DNA of 64,000 nt from Microcebus murinus. Its lineage: Eukaryota > Chordata > Mammalia > Primates > Cheirogaleidae. Positions 10,816 through 23,575 of the stretch are shown piece after piece. The translations under genes were made by a program, and so were the position numbers. Location of the stretch: contig NC_134106.1 of assembly GCF_040939455.1 (NCBI RefSeq), forward strand, positions 40,012,001 through 40,076,000, given 5' to 3'. How positions within the stretch are numbered: the first letter of the stretch is position 1; each line of letters opens with the position of its first letter. The notes beneath the pieces were generated by a model. That model did no database searches. It was not told where the DNA came from and worked only from the letters and a program-made list of their open reading frames with translations.

Positions 10816-11929
10816 ATAATCATCCATTGCTTATACATATTTCATTCTCCTGTATCTTCCCAATATAATTTTATCATGCATTTGCTAACATCCATATGCA
10901 TTATTTTCATAATTAATGTTAACATAACTATGTTAACATTGTTCAGTGCTGAGACCAGAACTATGTTATGAATGCCTTTCCTTTCTTGTTCAGCTTATGG
11001 CTTTTCTGAAGTTCTTTTTTTCTCTCCTTTTAATTTACTTAGCTTTCCTCCAATCTTTTGTTAAGGCTTCCTATATCTTTCAGTAACTCTGTAAAATGAC
11101 TCTCAATCCAATCTCCCTCATTATAAACCTGTCAGAACACCTATCATTTTTATTTTCTTCTGGAAATCTCCCTCTCAGAGCCTTTTACTCTTCTGCTTTA
11201 ATCTGGACTGTTTGCCCTATAAAATGGCTGCCCAGCTGTTGTCATGGCATTTACCTTTTTATTTTACTGAGGATTCTATTGACCTCTTTTGCCCCAAGTC
11301 CCCTTTATATGGCTCCCACATCTTCCTCTTTCTTTTTTGCAGTAACTCTTTTGTTTTGTAGGAAATTATCCTCCAGAAGTTTCTTTAGAAAGCATGCATG
11401 GGAAGTAAATTTTTTGAGACCTTGCATAAAAGGAAATAGCTGCACTTTCACTATTGATTCATAGTTTGGTGAGGTCTAGAATTATAAATTGGAAATTTTT
11501 TTCCTCTGATTATTTTAAAGGTATACTTCATGGTCATCTAATTTACAATGTTGCCATTGAGAAGTCTGATCACATTCTTATTTTCAGTTTTTTGTATGTC
11601 ATTTGTTTTTTTTTTCTTCTTACAATCTTTATCCGTAGGATTCTTAAAATTCATAGTCTTGTCTTGATGTGAATTTCTTTTTCATCATTTTATTGGGTCT
11701 TTGGACTTTTCAATCTGGAAAGTCATATCCTTCAGAAATATTCTTGCATTTTTTTCTTTGACAATTTTGTCCCCTGTATTTTCCATGTTTCCTTTATTTA
11801 GAACTCCTAGTTTTGAATGTTAGACCTCTTAGATCTCCTACTTTTAATTGATATGTCTATTTTATTGGCTTTCTATGAGATATCCTCAACTTTTTCTTTC
11901 ATTTCATTCATTGATTTGTGCTCTAGACC
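10816..11929. other. AT-rich, probably old repeat of unassigned family
   Basis: The T-rich plus strand has several short frames. Phrases such as 'ccattgagaagtctgatcacattcttatt' (11552-11580) and 'tttggacttttcaatctgg' feel like a common old mammalian repeat that I cannot name. No gene is supported. Confidence 0.4.
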
Positions 11930-12500
11930 CCCATATTCAGCTGCCTGCTACATATCTGCATGTGCTTGTTACTTAGACTCTTCAAATTCAACCTGTCCAG
12001 GACTAAATTCTTCTTTAACAAAAGGGCTTGCTGTCTATTCTCTTTCTGGAATGGAACTACTGTCTTTCAAGGAAACCCAGCTATCATTGACACCCTCTTA
12101 CTCATCCCCACTCATCCTGTTTGTTCTACTTCCTTAATGTTTCTTTGATCTATTCACTACTCTATCACTATCACCTCTGCCCTAGCTCAGGCCGTTGCTG
12201 TATCTTTCCTGTGTTATGTCAGTGTTTTCTGTATTTAAATGTCTTATTCCTGGGTGACTCAAGTCTAACTGATTTTCTACATGGCAACCAAACCTTGAGA
12301 TTAAACTCAAGTGTCATTCTTCCTACTCTTCACTCCCAGACTCCCGTTCTAGATTTTCCTCACTTTAATTACACCATTTTTTTTCACCCTGGGTATTATG
12401 GTTGCCTATTCCCTTGCGTGGCTTCCACTCTAGACCCTGAATGACTTGAGGGCAGGGTAATGATTGCTATTCAGTGAATTCACAATAAATAGTTATTGCA
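11930..12500 (-). mobile_element. L2 LINE fragment, antisense
   Basis: The plus strand follows the antisense L2 body: 'cttcaaattcaacctgtcc', 'aggactaaattcttc', 'tcaggccgttgctgtatc', and later 'acttgagggcagggtaatg' near the 3' end with 'attcacaataaatagttattg'. Internal deletions are likely. Frames of 60-107 codons on the plus strand are antisense by-products. Confidence 0.75.
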
Positions 12501-13814
12501 AAAATTTCCACCCACTGAGGTAGAGCATTTAGTCTTTGGATTACTCTTTCTGTTAGAATATTTTCCTGTGTACTAAGCTGGAATTTATCATCTTAGAATT
12601 TCTTCTTATTCATTGTATTCTGTGACTATAAGCCCTGGATTTTCTAGAACATAATATCTGATTTCAAACATTTACTGTCTTATAAGTATCATAGATTCCT
12701 GGAAACCAACTCTCAGTATTCAAATCACATATCCTAGGTTGCCTCTTGCACTTAGAAATGGCACAAAAACTCTGCATCCTGAGTTTTGGTTTGGAAACTT
12801 GGGGAACTGCACAGTAAGGAACCTGTCTACTCCCTCTTGCACACAGCAGACCTTCTGATATTGAAAAAAACCATTATGTCCCTTTTTCTCTAGGCCGATT
12901 TTTTATCAGGCTGAGTCTTATGGATTACCCTTGTACTCCCCTCTGGATCTCTATACCCCCATTAAAAATGTGTGGTGACCCTAGGTGATGCTACCTGTGC
13001 AGAATAGATCAGACAACCTCCCCCTTGCCTGTAGGCACTGATCTGCCTCTAACACAGCCCAAGTTTGCTTTTGTTCTCTTTGGAGGCAGCCATGTTATAT
13101 TTATGACTCTTAATTTTTTTTTTTTAAATCTGTGATGTTAAGCCACATTTCTTACATCTTACACTTGAACATTGTGTTTATTTCTGTTAAAATGCATCTG
13201 GTTAGGTTCAGACCATCATGCAATCTTATATTTTACTCTGGATCCCAATTCTGTCATCTAGTGTATTCTCTGGTCCTCTCAGGCTTGGGATATTAAAATG
13301 ATGTCAGTTCAGCTCATTGTTCTATACCCAATGTGGCCAGAACTTTGAAGGATGTTTGTTAAAATAGAATTCTCCTTGTAAGTTGTTTTCCCTATGATGT
13401 TGTTTGCCTTACGAATACCTGTTTATGTGTTTGAATTTCACCCAGTATTGTATTTCACAGCAGGTACTTGGGGTCAGAAAAGTATCTTTTGAGCAAACAC
13501 ATAATTATGGAATATAGTTTCTCTAAGAAATAATTTTCCTTCATAATAGAATGGAGGCTGTAGTCCTATTCAAATACCTATTCCAATATTTGCTCATAGC
13601 CTTTCTGCCATGTAAGCATTTGCAGGTCCATTTTAGTAATGGGACAACTGGTTATAACCCTTCTTTGTCTATCTCTAATCTGAATATTTTAAAAAACTAT
13701 AGACTTCAGTGTCCTCTGGGGCAGGGACAATGCTTTATACTTCTCTATCAGGCTATCCTTCCACTTCTCCCCCACAAAATACCTCCCTAGGTAAACATTT
13801 TTCTCTTTTCTATG
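12501..13814. other. No recognisable feature
   Basis: T-rich non-coding sequence. I cannot assign a repeat or gene, although the texture is compatible with very old LINE material. Confidence 0.45.
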
Positions 13815-14200
13815 TCTACACCTGAAACCTAGAAAGAAGAGTATTAACTCTTCTTTCTAGAATGTCCCTTCCTTTCCTATTCTCTGTGTCTAAAATTTTT
13901 ATCCTTTCTCAAAGCCTATCTTGAATTTCACATCCTTTGAGAAGACTTTCTCCAGATTCAATTGAGCCTCAGTTTTTTCTACCTTAGATTCTTAAGGTAC
14001 TCATTATGTTAACTGCTTTTTTTTGGATACTGGCTTAAATGCCACATTGTTTTTTTATTTAAAGGATGTAAATACGCTAGTATTATTTTTTGAGCTGGAT
14101 TATAATCTCTCTGAGGGTGGGGACCATATTCTTTTTCTATGAAACTCTCTACTGTTCTTTGCAGAGTGATAGGCACATCATATTAATTTAGTTGATTTGA
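13815..14200 (-). mobile_element. L2 LINE 3' fragment, antisense
   Basis: The antisense L2 order is visible: 'gaatgtcccttcctttcc', 'tctcaaagcctatcttg', 'gagaagactttctcc', 'ctctctgagggtggggacca' and 'gtgataggcacatcatatta'. It is diverged and non-coding. Confidence 0.75.
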
Positions 14201-14270
14201 AATTTTGGAAAAATCACAGAAAGGAAATGAATCTAGAAAAGCAGAATTGGGGAATTACTACTTTTCTTTA

Positions 14271-14456
<186 letters not shown>

Positions 14457-14483
14457 AGAGTATGCTCTTTGAAATCTTTAGAG

Positions 14484-14695
14484 CAGGGATCCTCAAACTT
14501 TTTAAACAGGGGACCAGTTCACTGTCCCTCAGACCGTTGGAGAGTGCAGCGCACATTCCACACATGCGCACTGTGGTCCCAGGACCAGTCAGCTGCTAAG
14601 CACAACAGGCAGCTGCGGCAAAAACACCCAGCAGGCTGGATAAATGTCCTTGTCGGGCCACATGTGGCCCATGGGCTGTAGTTTGAGGACGCCCG
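14484..14695. mobile_element. Non-autonomous hAT MITE, 212 bp
   Basis: The ends are inverted repeats: CAGGGATCCTCAAACT on the left, and the right end reads AGTTTGAGGACGCCCG, whose complement CGGGCGTCCTCAAACT differs at only two positions. The flanks CTTTAGAG (14476-14483) and ATTTAGAG (14696-14703) are 8-bp target duplications with one mismatch, which is diagnostic of hAT. There is no coding capacity. The near-intact termini suggest a fairly young insertion. It lies 10 bp beyond the FLAM duplication. Confidence 0.85.
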
Positions 14696-14703
14696 ATTTA
14701 GAG

Positions 14704-15469
14704 GAACACTTCTCAGAGCTATTGCAGTTCCTCACAAAAGCATTCGAACTCTTAATCGAGCACCTGTCATGACAAGAACTTTTACACCCCTTCTGTGGAG
14801 TCATCAGGCAGGGAGAAAGCTGTGGAGGGAGGCTGTTATGGGTGGCCCAGGGAGGCCCATCCTACCCTTGGCATGGGGCAAGGCTGTGAAACTGCACTTT
14901 CCAAGAACTAGCAGGGCACATTTGGAATCTCCTCTTAGTGTCAACACAAGGGGCACATAATTTGATTTTTCATGTTTTATGGTTTTTTTTTTTTTTGCCA
15001 GAATAAAAAAGAAAGTCCTTGGATATTTTAGGAGAGTTTTATCAGTCTTCAGTTATATCACCTCCAACCATTTGGTTTCAAGGTAAAGATACATGCTTCT
15101 TTCTTCTACTACCCTCATTCATTCCAATTAATCTGTGAGGTCAATGTTAAAAGATTAGGTTTGACTGTCTTAAAAAAAGCTCAGTTTACAGTCAGCCCAA
15201 TCAGGTCATTTCCGTTTCCCAGAGTCCTATGTGAGCAATGGCACCATCCACGTCTTTAACAGATGTTGGACATTTATCAAAATACAAGGTTGTGCTATGT
15301 AGTTGAGTTTCCCATCTGCTATGAGCGACTTATAGCTTTTAAATATGTTCCATACACATTTTGGGGGGTCATTGTGTAGTGAAGAATTGAATTTCCCCAG
15401 TAAGAGGTCTGGCTTTGTTTCTGCTCCTATGAGGTAACTGCTAAGCCCTTGGAATTTCCAGAACAATAG
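14704..15469. other. No recognisable feature
   Basis: Non-coding. A T-run lies at about 14983-14997. Short frames on both strands match nothing I know. Confidence 0.5.
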
Positions 15470-16185
15470 GAGTGTCTTTGCTATTCATGGTGGGTACCTC
15501 AGACTGCACCTGACCTGATAGTGTATGCTAATGAGGTGACTCATGGTGGGCCATTAAATAGTTTATGCCCATGAGATAACTCAGGGTGGAGGCTGTTCAC
15601 ACTAGAAAGACCAAGCATGTGATTAGAGAGTTTGGGCTTTGAGCCATGTGATATCAGCTTGACTCTTGGGAGAAGAGGGAGACTGGATTCATTCAGGAGA
15701 GCAGTGATTAAATCCATCATGCCTACATAATGAAACAAACAAAATTCCCACTCCCTACCCCACCCCCAAACCTTCTGGACACCGAAACTTAGGTGAAGTT
15801 CCCTGGTAGGCCAATACTCCATGTGGATTGCCACACATCAATGCCAGGAGGGTAACAAACAGCCCAAGGTGTTGGAAGCTTTGTGTTTGGAACCCTCCCA
15901 GACCTCACTCTATGCTTCTCTTCCTTTGGCTGGCTCTAACTTGCATCCTTTTGTATAAAACTATAATCATAAGTGTGGTGTTTTCTTGAGTTCTGTGAGT
16001 CATTCTAGGAAATTATTGAACCTGAGGGTGATTGTGGGAATCCCCAAATTTGTGGCCAGCTGGTCTGAAGTGTGGGTGGCCCAGGGACCTCCAAACTTGC
16101 AAATGGTGCCTGAAGTAAGAGCAGTCTTGTTGGGACCATATCCTCAGTGTGCTGTTTGTCTAACTCATTGCAGTAGTCTATGAAG
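15470..16185 (+). mobile_element. ERV-type LTR (probably ERVL/MaLR-related)
   Basis: The right half has an LTR-like order known from old mammalian ERVs: 'gtgattaaatccatcatgcc', 'acataatgaaac', 'tttgtataaaactataatc', 'ttcttgagttctgtgagtca', 'ggtgattgtgggaatcccc' and 'gtgcctgaagtaagagcagt'. The TATA-like 'tataaaact' lies at about 15953. There are no retroviral genes, so this is a solitary LTR. Family name and exact 5' edge are uncertain. Confidence 0.65.
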
Positions 16186-17319
16186 AAATGGAAAATAACA
16201 CAATAACAGAAGAAGGAAAACAACACAAATACTTATGTCAAACATTGAAAACCAACTTACTCAAAAGAATTTTTTTATTCTTTTGCTCTTAAAATAAAGC
16301 CAGATGAAGACCAGAGGGTATTTTTTTTTCTGTGTTTCCTATGTTGAACTTAAAGCACAAAACTTTTGGGAGAGTGCCCTTATTTTTCTAGATGAGAGAA
16401 GTAGCCTGTACCCTCTAGATATTTAGAGTCAGAGAATTCCAAATGGGTGATGATGGAGGTGATGGTGAAATAATTCCAGATCTCCTCTCAAAATGGAGCT
16501 AACTGGGCATCTCTTTTTTGCAAATGGAGATGCAGTGGGAACCACAGGATCAGTCTCTTTAAGGTAACTGTGGATACCCAAGGAGAGAGGCAAACTGCTC
16601 ATTAAAAGGGAAATGGGGATGGTGAGGCATGGGGCAGGGCACATGCTTCCCTAGGCTTCCTGCTTTGTCTTCAGCCCTCTCAGCCTTTTTGAGGACCTCG
16701 TTCCCCCTTCTCCTTCTCTCACCTTTACAGTCCCCCAAATAGGCCTTTAGGTCTTTGATCTCCCTCCCCTTCCTCCCACCCATGCACTATGATCCTTCAT
16801 TTGTTGATGCCCCATAACAGTCCAGCAGTTGACAGGGATATTTTCACAGGGCCAAAAGTTAGAGATCAAACATGGAGGGAGGAATTTCAAACCTCATTCG
16901 AGATTAAGCTGTGGATTCAGAGGCCTGAGAACTGCTCTGTGGAATTCTCCCGACAGGCTGACTCCTGCCCCACTCACCCTCACACTGCTTTTCCAGTGAT
17001 GACTTCAGGCTACAGTAGGGGCTTTTATTCTTCTTTGAGCTGGCCTTGAAAAGAAAAACTAATTTTCCCAGTGTGTAGAGAGGTGAATATAGGAAATTAG
17101 TAAGCGATTCATGAATCATGTTGGCTCTCAGCAGCAGAATTCTGAGGTGATTCTAGAGTATGACCTTGAGTAAGCCCTTCAGAGAAGGTGGCTTGAGACC
17201 ACAACTAAATAAATTGAGTCTGAGTGAAATCAAGCTAAGAACAGGTAGAAACCAGGCTTGGGACAGCAGTTCCTCTTGTGTGACTACACAGGAGGGTCTG
17301 TGCCTTCCTGCAAACAAGT
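16186..17319. other. No recognisable feature
   Basis: Non-coding. Short frames on both strands overlap each other and show no domain or splice context that I can support. Confidence 0.5.
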
Positions 17320-17450
17320 GTGGGATCTTGGACAATCACTACTCCTCTTTAGACCTGGATCTCTTTATGCATTAACAGAGGGTGGCAAGTTAGGAGTTCT
17401 TGAATGACCATTTCAGTTCTAACAATGTTATGACTTTCAGCCTATAGAAG
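17320..17450 (-). repeat. MIR3/MIRc-like SINE, antisense
   Basis: The plus strand reads 'gtgggatcttggacaatcac' followed by the MIR3-type tail 'ccatttcagttctaacaatg', with 'tatgacttt' after it. This is the antisense order of MIR3-like copies. Confidence 0.6.
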
Positions 17451-19537
17451 AGTTTAGGAATAAGAGAATAGCCATCAAAGAATGAACAACTTATATGAGG
17501 TCAGGCTACTTTGGAAGCTCAAATACACTGTGGCCTGGGTATTTTATTTAGAGACTGTCTGATTTGGGACAAAAAGGAGAAGAGCTATCCATGGATCTCA
17601 AATCCAGTGTCTATTGATGGTGGGGCCAGTGAAGAAGCAGAAAGTGGAGCACAATGCGATTGATGAGGGGAAATGGACAACCTGAGCCATTCCCCAGCTT
17701 TTCTCCTCATTCTCTTGCTGCCTCGTAGATAAACTTGCCCAAGAATAGAAGAGAGTATCTGGAATAGTTGTCATTTATTATTTCATGAATGTTTATTATG
17801 ACAACAGTTTCCAACCAATAAGTCTATGTCTGGGGCTGGTCCTCTGAAAATCTGTGAATAGGTAGTCTTTATCCATCTTCCAAGTTCTCCTGCCTCCTCT
17901 TGTGATCTCTCATCATGGACTCTCGGTGCTCCCTGAAAGGAAATGTTGCCTTCCTAATTAATGGCAACAAATGAACGAACGCCAGCTCTTCTGAGGTTGG
18001 CCCTGAGTGGAGAAGAATCTCCCGCAGGGTAAGGGTGGGAGAACTGGACTGTCCAGGGGTTCATCTTCCTTTTGGGGTTTCTTGGATGAAACCAACACAA
18101 GTGGGCTCAAGAGTACTGTGACCCAAATGAGGCACAAGTGTGCTTTCTCTTGCTTCTCAGTAGCCAAACTGAGTACGGATCTCTTCCTGGGCAGACCTGG
18201 AGTACACCTACCCCCACAAGCAGGATAGTAAGTGTGGGAATCTTCCATCCGATAGCCTTGGGAGTGGCGTGTTTGAGAAGCAGAGAGAAAGACTTCAGAT
18301 AGTAGAGCTTAGCTTTTCCTCACTGATCCCTGAGTAATTTAACTACTAACCCACATCTTCATATCCAATCCAGACAATCAAAAGTCCAATGATTAACCAG
18401 TTTTACTCTCCTTGGAAGACCTGACCCTGAGGGATCTCTCTCCATTCCTTCCTCCCAAATGATCTTCAATCAGTGTGCTTTCTCCTTGAGAGAAGCTGCA
18501 GTAAATACAATTTACTCCTTGCTGCCTTTCTGATGGTGTTGTAGCCCCTTCTAAAGGGGACCCTCCAGGCCGTTGCTCAACTGACTTGATCTCTACCACA
18601 AGCTGAGAGTAAAGAAACTATCATAGAAAAACACTCTGAATCTAGACAATTTGCTTTATAAATATATCTCCTTTGAGTACAGGCTGTTCCTACCCCATGT
18701 TGGAGGTACCCTTGGAACTTCTCCAGCCCGGCCTCTTTTGTTCCCAGCTCCTGGTCTCTCTTCACAGGGAGGACTTCATCTTTATATGTACTACCTACAG
18801 ATGCCCATGCAGGCATCTAGACCCTGATGTCTAGACCTTTCAGCTTTGGTTTCTTCTTCTCATAGACTAGCCTATACCCCTATTACTGGACACTAACAAT
18901 GACCCTTCATGAGACTGTATCTAGCTCCAAGGGTGGCCTTCATAGACTAGCCAGTCTTCATAGAATAACCATACAGAACATAGCATCATAACTCCAATAG
19001 TTATATTACATTTACAGTAATAGGGAGCATTTTTCTATTCATCCCACTCTCCCTGGCTGCCTTGAGCCTTACATTCAAGATGCTTTTACTGCTGCTGTTC
19101 AAAACCTCTTTATTCTTCTTCCTCCACTCATTATAAGAACTCAAACTCTTTTTTTTCAATAAGTTGACTGTTAGAAAAGAACTGATAAGCTAAATTGTAA
19201 GAAGGTGCTCCTGGCTAAAAACAGCTCAATGGGTAGTTCAACTTTGGAGTGACAATGCTTTGAACCAAGATGAGCCAAGTTCTAAAGGTGGAGTTCAGTC
19301 ATTGTTGCAGACCACTAGGAAGATATTTTGGGTCAGAGAGACCTCCCTGTTTCATATTAAATCACAGCTACAAGTAGAAGCTTATTCCAGTTATGCCTGC
19401 ATGATGCCTGCCTTGTGGCTGGTTGCTTGGACTATTCTGTAGTAGAGTAAGGAAGGATTTAGAAGAAATATGTTCCTGCTAGGAAGCCTCTCGTTCCCTG
19501 TGAGACATTAATTTGTATTGAGCTTCTTATCAGTTGG

Positions 19538-19539
<2 letters not shown>
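17451..19539. other. No recognisable feature
   Basis: About 2 kb of ordinary mammalian non-coding sequence. I tested the frames near 17958-18248 and 18577-18816 by eye; they show no family signature and no convincing splice pair. Confidence 0.5.

Positions 19540-19583
<44 letters not shown>
19540..19583. repeat. (GT)n microsatellite, about 21 uninterrupted units
   Basis: A perfect GT run, therefore likely to be highly length-variable and a useful genotyping marker. Confidence 0.98.
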
Positions 19584-20394
19584 TGGGAGGTGGCAGTTCC
19601 CTGCAGTTGCTGGAAGGTGTTCAGAATGTTAGGGTAAGCATAAATCTTTTCTTGGATATCTGGGGAAAATAATTACAGTGAGATTACTTGTTGAAACATT
19701 CATTTATATTTTGTTTTTGGAGGTGTGGAAGCATCAGAAAGATTGAGAACTATTTGTATTTTTTCCTGAATTCTGAGAAGACCATTGTGTACTTTTATTG
19801 TAGTAGCAGCTTAAAGATAAACTGTCTTTCAGGATTTAAAAATAAAATCCTAAGCTCTTTGGAGTTAAGCTAAGGGCATGTGTATATGCACGGGTGAGAA
19901 CTGTGGGGAACAGAGGTAGAAGTGACAGAGAAGGAAGGTGTTCAGAGGCCTGCGGAGGGTGGAGGGTTGGGAGGGGCCTGATGGCCCTTTCCCTGGTTGG
20001 GAACTGACAGGCCTGCAGAGGGAAGCCCGGCCCTGGGCACAGGCTCCAGCCTCAGCAAAAGTCCCAGTGGCCGAGCTGAGGCTTGTCAGGGAAAGTATGG
20101 AGCTTCCTCACTCCCTAACTGCAAGGGGCTTGCACAGCTGAGCAATAGCTCAGCAATGATAACCAGTCCAGACCAAGGACTGGCAGCCCTTCCTCAAATA
20201 CACTTTTCCAAATGCCTTGGGTCTTTGACAAGACCCTGAACAAATAGATGTGGATACAGAGTTATAGGATTGAATAAGACAATCCTATAACAGAAAATTC
20301 CCTGCCAATCTGGTGGGGAGAAGATGGGGCCTGCATTAAACTAAGTTTGTTATATATAAAAAAACCTAATATTTGTTGAAAACTTGGTGTATTA
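19584..20394. other. Unassigned; locally GC-rich patch
   Basis: No gene or repeat is recognised. About 19920-20150 is richer in G and C than its surroundings but has few CpGs, so it is not a CpG island. Confidence 0.45.
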
Positions 20395-20660
20395 TTTGTG
20401 TATTGATGCATAACAAACTACCCCCAAATTTGGCATCTTAGAATAGTAAACCTAATGGTTAGCTAGGTACTTCTGGCTCAGGGTCTCTTATAAGATTGCA
20501 ATCAAGGTGTAAGCTTGGATTGAAGTCATCTCAAAGTTTGACTGTTTCTAAGCTCACTTGCATAGCAGGCCTTAAGTCTTGTCTGGGTATTGGCTGGAGA
20601 CCTCAATTCCTTGCCCTGTGGACCCTACTATTCACAACATAGCAACTTGATTCCCTTAGT
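20395..20660 (+). repeat. Old mammalian interspersed repeat, family not assigned
   Basis: The opening 'attgatgcataacaaactac' with 'cccaaatttggcatcttaga' and later 'cttctggctcagggtctctt' matches a common diverged mammalian repeat that I know by sight but cannot name. Such copies often end in an AGAGAG run, which the following microsatellite may derive from. Confidence 0.55.
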
Positions 20661-20668
20661 GAAAGGAC

Positions 20669-20669
20669 T

Positions 20670-20702
<33 letters not shown>
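20669..20702. repeat. (GA)n microsatellite
   Basis: An AGAG run followed by roughly 60 bp of purine-rich sequence and, near 20850, a run of ten G. Confidence 0.95.
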
Positions 20703-20703
<1 letters not shown>

Positions 20704-22393
20704 TGAGTGGGGAGGGAGAGGGGGATAGATTGGGGAAAAGAAAAGACAAAGTGGGAGGAGAGAGAAAGAAGGATCCCATCCAATGTTGAGGGAAGATTTG
20801 GAAGAAGAAATTAGACTTGACTTGCACCAGAAATTGTGGGGGTGGAGGTGGGGGGGGGGCAGTGTGGGAGGGGCTTAGAAAGGGGGATGATGTATTTGGA
20901 AACTGACTTGTTTGGAGGGCAGGATTATGTGGAGTTCGGGTACTGGTTTTTTAATCATTTTTTGCTCCTCATCTTCAGTGTGTGTTTTTGGGTTTTTTCC
21001 TGCCTGCATAGCTCTGTCCTGGGTGGCAGTGGAGAAGCTAAGAGCCCATGGTGACCTTGGAGAACAGGGCCCTCCTTCAGGGAGCTTCCTGTGGGGCCCA
21101 GCATTCCTTAACACCTTGTCTGATGTCACATTGTTCACCACTGTGATTCCAGGATGTGAACCTGGATAAGCATTTTTTCTTTTTCTGGAAAGAGTTAATG
21201 CACCACAAGGAACGCAGTTATTTTTGCAGTCTCAAGGAAACAGGGACTTGTTTGAAGCTTCAGATTAAAGGTAGATCCAAGGTTCCTTGAGGTGATGGGC
21301 AAAGAGACCAAATTAAAAGTTTTCTGAACTTTGAATTTGTGTGATTTGTAAGGAAGAGAGGCTGTCTTATTTTATTCATTTTATTTCCTAGATGGTTTGT
21401 CAGAGCTTAGATGTCACACTTGGGGGATTTAATGAGTTGACATTTTCACGGGCTAACCTGTTAATTAATTTCTGCTCCCACTGGGGCCGGTGTGGGCTCA
21501 TCCTTCCTTTCTGATCCGGAGCTGGGAGCATGAGGTCTGAGTCCCATTTGTTTAACCTTCTCGGGAGCTGACACTGGGCTTTGGAACAGAAATGGGTGCC
21601 TATGGCTTAGGCCACTTTTGGGGTCAAAGCAGAAGTTGGGTGAGAGGTGAGTCTAGAAGAACCAGATTGACCTCAGCAAATTTAGGGAGTTGGAATCCTG
21701 TGTCTCTGTTCACTCAAACAAACCTTGCAGTTTTTTGTTCTTTTCTGTCCTCATAGTAAAGAGTTGATTGAATCAGGAAATTATTATTTTTTTAAAACCA
21801 GCAAATATATATTAATATTTATCTACCTATATACTTACTTAAAATAATTATTTCTATTTTGACCTAAATTTCTAGGGGAACACCTGTCTGTTGAGATAGG
21901 GCCAAGACCCCCGTTTAAGGATATGTCACAAATCACAATTTTGCGTTGCGTTTCTTGTATAAACATCTCTATGAAATGTGTCATTTCTTATTTCTAATTT
22001 TAGGTATTTTAAAAGTAGAATGAAAGTTATAGATCCTTGCAAAATAAAATCTTAATATTTTATGATTCCACCCAATCTTTTGTGGTTGTCTCATTCACAT
22101 CTAAGTCAATAACAGTTTTTATTAGTGTGTCAGGATGGAGATATTTTGAAGTATTCTGCTTAATTTTTTATAGAAGTACTTTTCCTTTTCACACATATTT
22201 TATCAGTATACACAATATTTTATTGAATTAGATACTTACATTAACATGCAAACTGACAAAACATGTTTGGAAAACAATTTACTTTTAGAAAGTATACAAC
22301 TAAATTGGTGGACTACAAGGATGTATTACTTATTAATTACTATCTTTGAGCTCAGAGTGCTCAAAGTGTATTTTTAAAGGGAATGGTCAGTTA
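20703..22393. other. No recognisable feature
   Basis: Purine-rich at first, then ordinary non-coding sequence. Overlapping short frames near 20836-21169 are on opposite strands of the same DNA and show no domain. Confidence 0.5.
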
Positions 22394-22401
22394 ATCTAGA
22401 A

Positions 22402-22615
22402 TAGGGGGTTAGTAAACTTTTTCTGTAAATTTCACATAGTAAATGCTTTTGGGTCTGCAAGACTGTACAGTTTCTATGGCTGATTACTCAGCTCATGTAG
22501 CACAAAAGCAGCCATAGACAATGTGTAAGTGAATGAGTATGGTTATATCCCAATAAAACTTTATTTACAAAAACAGGCAGCAGATGAGATTCGGCCCACA
22601 GTTTGCCAATTTGAG
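22402..22615. mobile_element. hAT-Charlie MITE, MER58-like, 214 bp
   Basis: Shows the familiar order 'gttagtaaactttttctgta', 'gtttctatggctgattactc', 'agcagccatagacaatgtg', 'ccaataaaactttatttac' and 'ggcccacagtttgcc'. It is flanked by identical 8-bp copies of ATCTAGAA (22394-22401 and 22616-22623). It is non-coding. The MER58 name is from memory; the hAT class is supported by the 8-bp duplication. Its right half is copied again at 23391. Confidence 0.8.
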
Positions 22616-22717
22616 ATCTAGAATATTGGTTGAACTGACATAGATTAAGAGAGTTGTTATGCTTAGTGATTCAATCCGTGAAGTGTCTGTTGAATGCCAG
22701 CTGTATACCTAGCTTTT
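22531..22717 (+). repeat. Local duplication, copy A
   Basis: This covers the right part of the hAT MITE, its right target-site copy and about 95 bp of ordinary flank. The same string of features recurs at 23391-23575. Because the flank is shared, the second copy cannot be an independent transposon insertion. Confidence 0.85.
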
Positions 22718-22774
22718 CATAGTTGTGACAAAGTACGAATGTGACTCATTCTTCCCAGCTGTAATATGATGCAT

Positions 22775-23120
22775 GCCTTTGTGTTCATTCTTTTGTGGGC
22801 TTGATGTTCTTTCCATGCCTATTTCATCTCCTGGCAAATTTTTGCCTATCTTTCAAATATGTTTCAAAAATGACCTTCTAAGGGAAGTCTTCCCAGTCTG
22901 CTGGGCCAACTTAGACAGCCCTTCTCTGAGTTGCTGCCATATCACCCAGTGCAATCCCTCATCATAGTGCTTTTCATGCTGTATGTAAAAAAATGATTTT
23001 CATCTTTCTCTCTCTTTTAAAGCTGTGACCTTTTCAAAGGCATGAACTGAGACTCAGTCATATCCATAAAACTTTGTACATGGTAGTTTTTCAATAAATG
23101 TTTGTTGGATGAATGACAAG
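22775..23120 (-). mobile_element. L2 LINE 3' fragment, antisense
   Basis: Antisense L2 order: 'aagggaagtcttcccagtc', 'cccttctctgagttgctgcc', 'tagtgcttttcatgctgtat', and the end-type text 'tttttcaataaatgtttgtt' then 'ggatgaatgac'. It lies between the two copies of the local duplication. Confidence 0.75.
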
Positions 23121-23390
23121 GTCAGTGTGGCAAAGTAATGAAATACACAGAGTATTTGAGTAGCCTTTTCTATCACTTATGTGTAAGTCCATTGACCCTA
23201 TAACTTTTTATTTCTTTTATTTTTTCACTAAGAAGATGCTGAGGGTGTTGGCAGCAGCTCTTGACAAATGTTCTCATAATTTTTTCATAGAAACTTAAAT
23301 TTATTTAGTATTTTTATATATTTAAAAATTTATATGCATTAAAAAATAAATGGTCTGTTTGCTGCTTCTGGTACGAAAGAAAAAAAAAAT

Positions 23391-23575
23391 AAATGGGTGT
23401 GGTTATGTTCCAATAAAACTTTATTTACAAAAACAAACAGCAGATGGGATTCAGCCCACAGTTTGCTGACTTGTGATCTAGAATATTGGTTAAACTGACA
23501 TAGATTAAGAGAGTTGTTACTCTTGTGATTCAATCCACGAAATGTCTATTGAGTGCCAATTGTGTACCCAGCTTT
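23391..23575 (+). repeat. Local duplication, copy B (truncated hAT MITE plus flank)
   Basis: Matches 22531-22717 at 860 bp spacing, including 'gatctagaatattggtt' and 'gacatagattaagagagttg' from the flank. The left half of the MITE is absent, and an A-rich string precedes the copy. The scattered differences indicate an old duplication. Confidence 0.85.
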
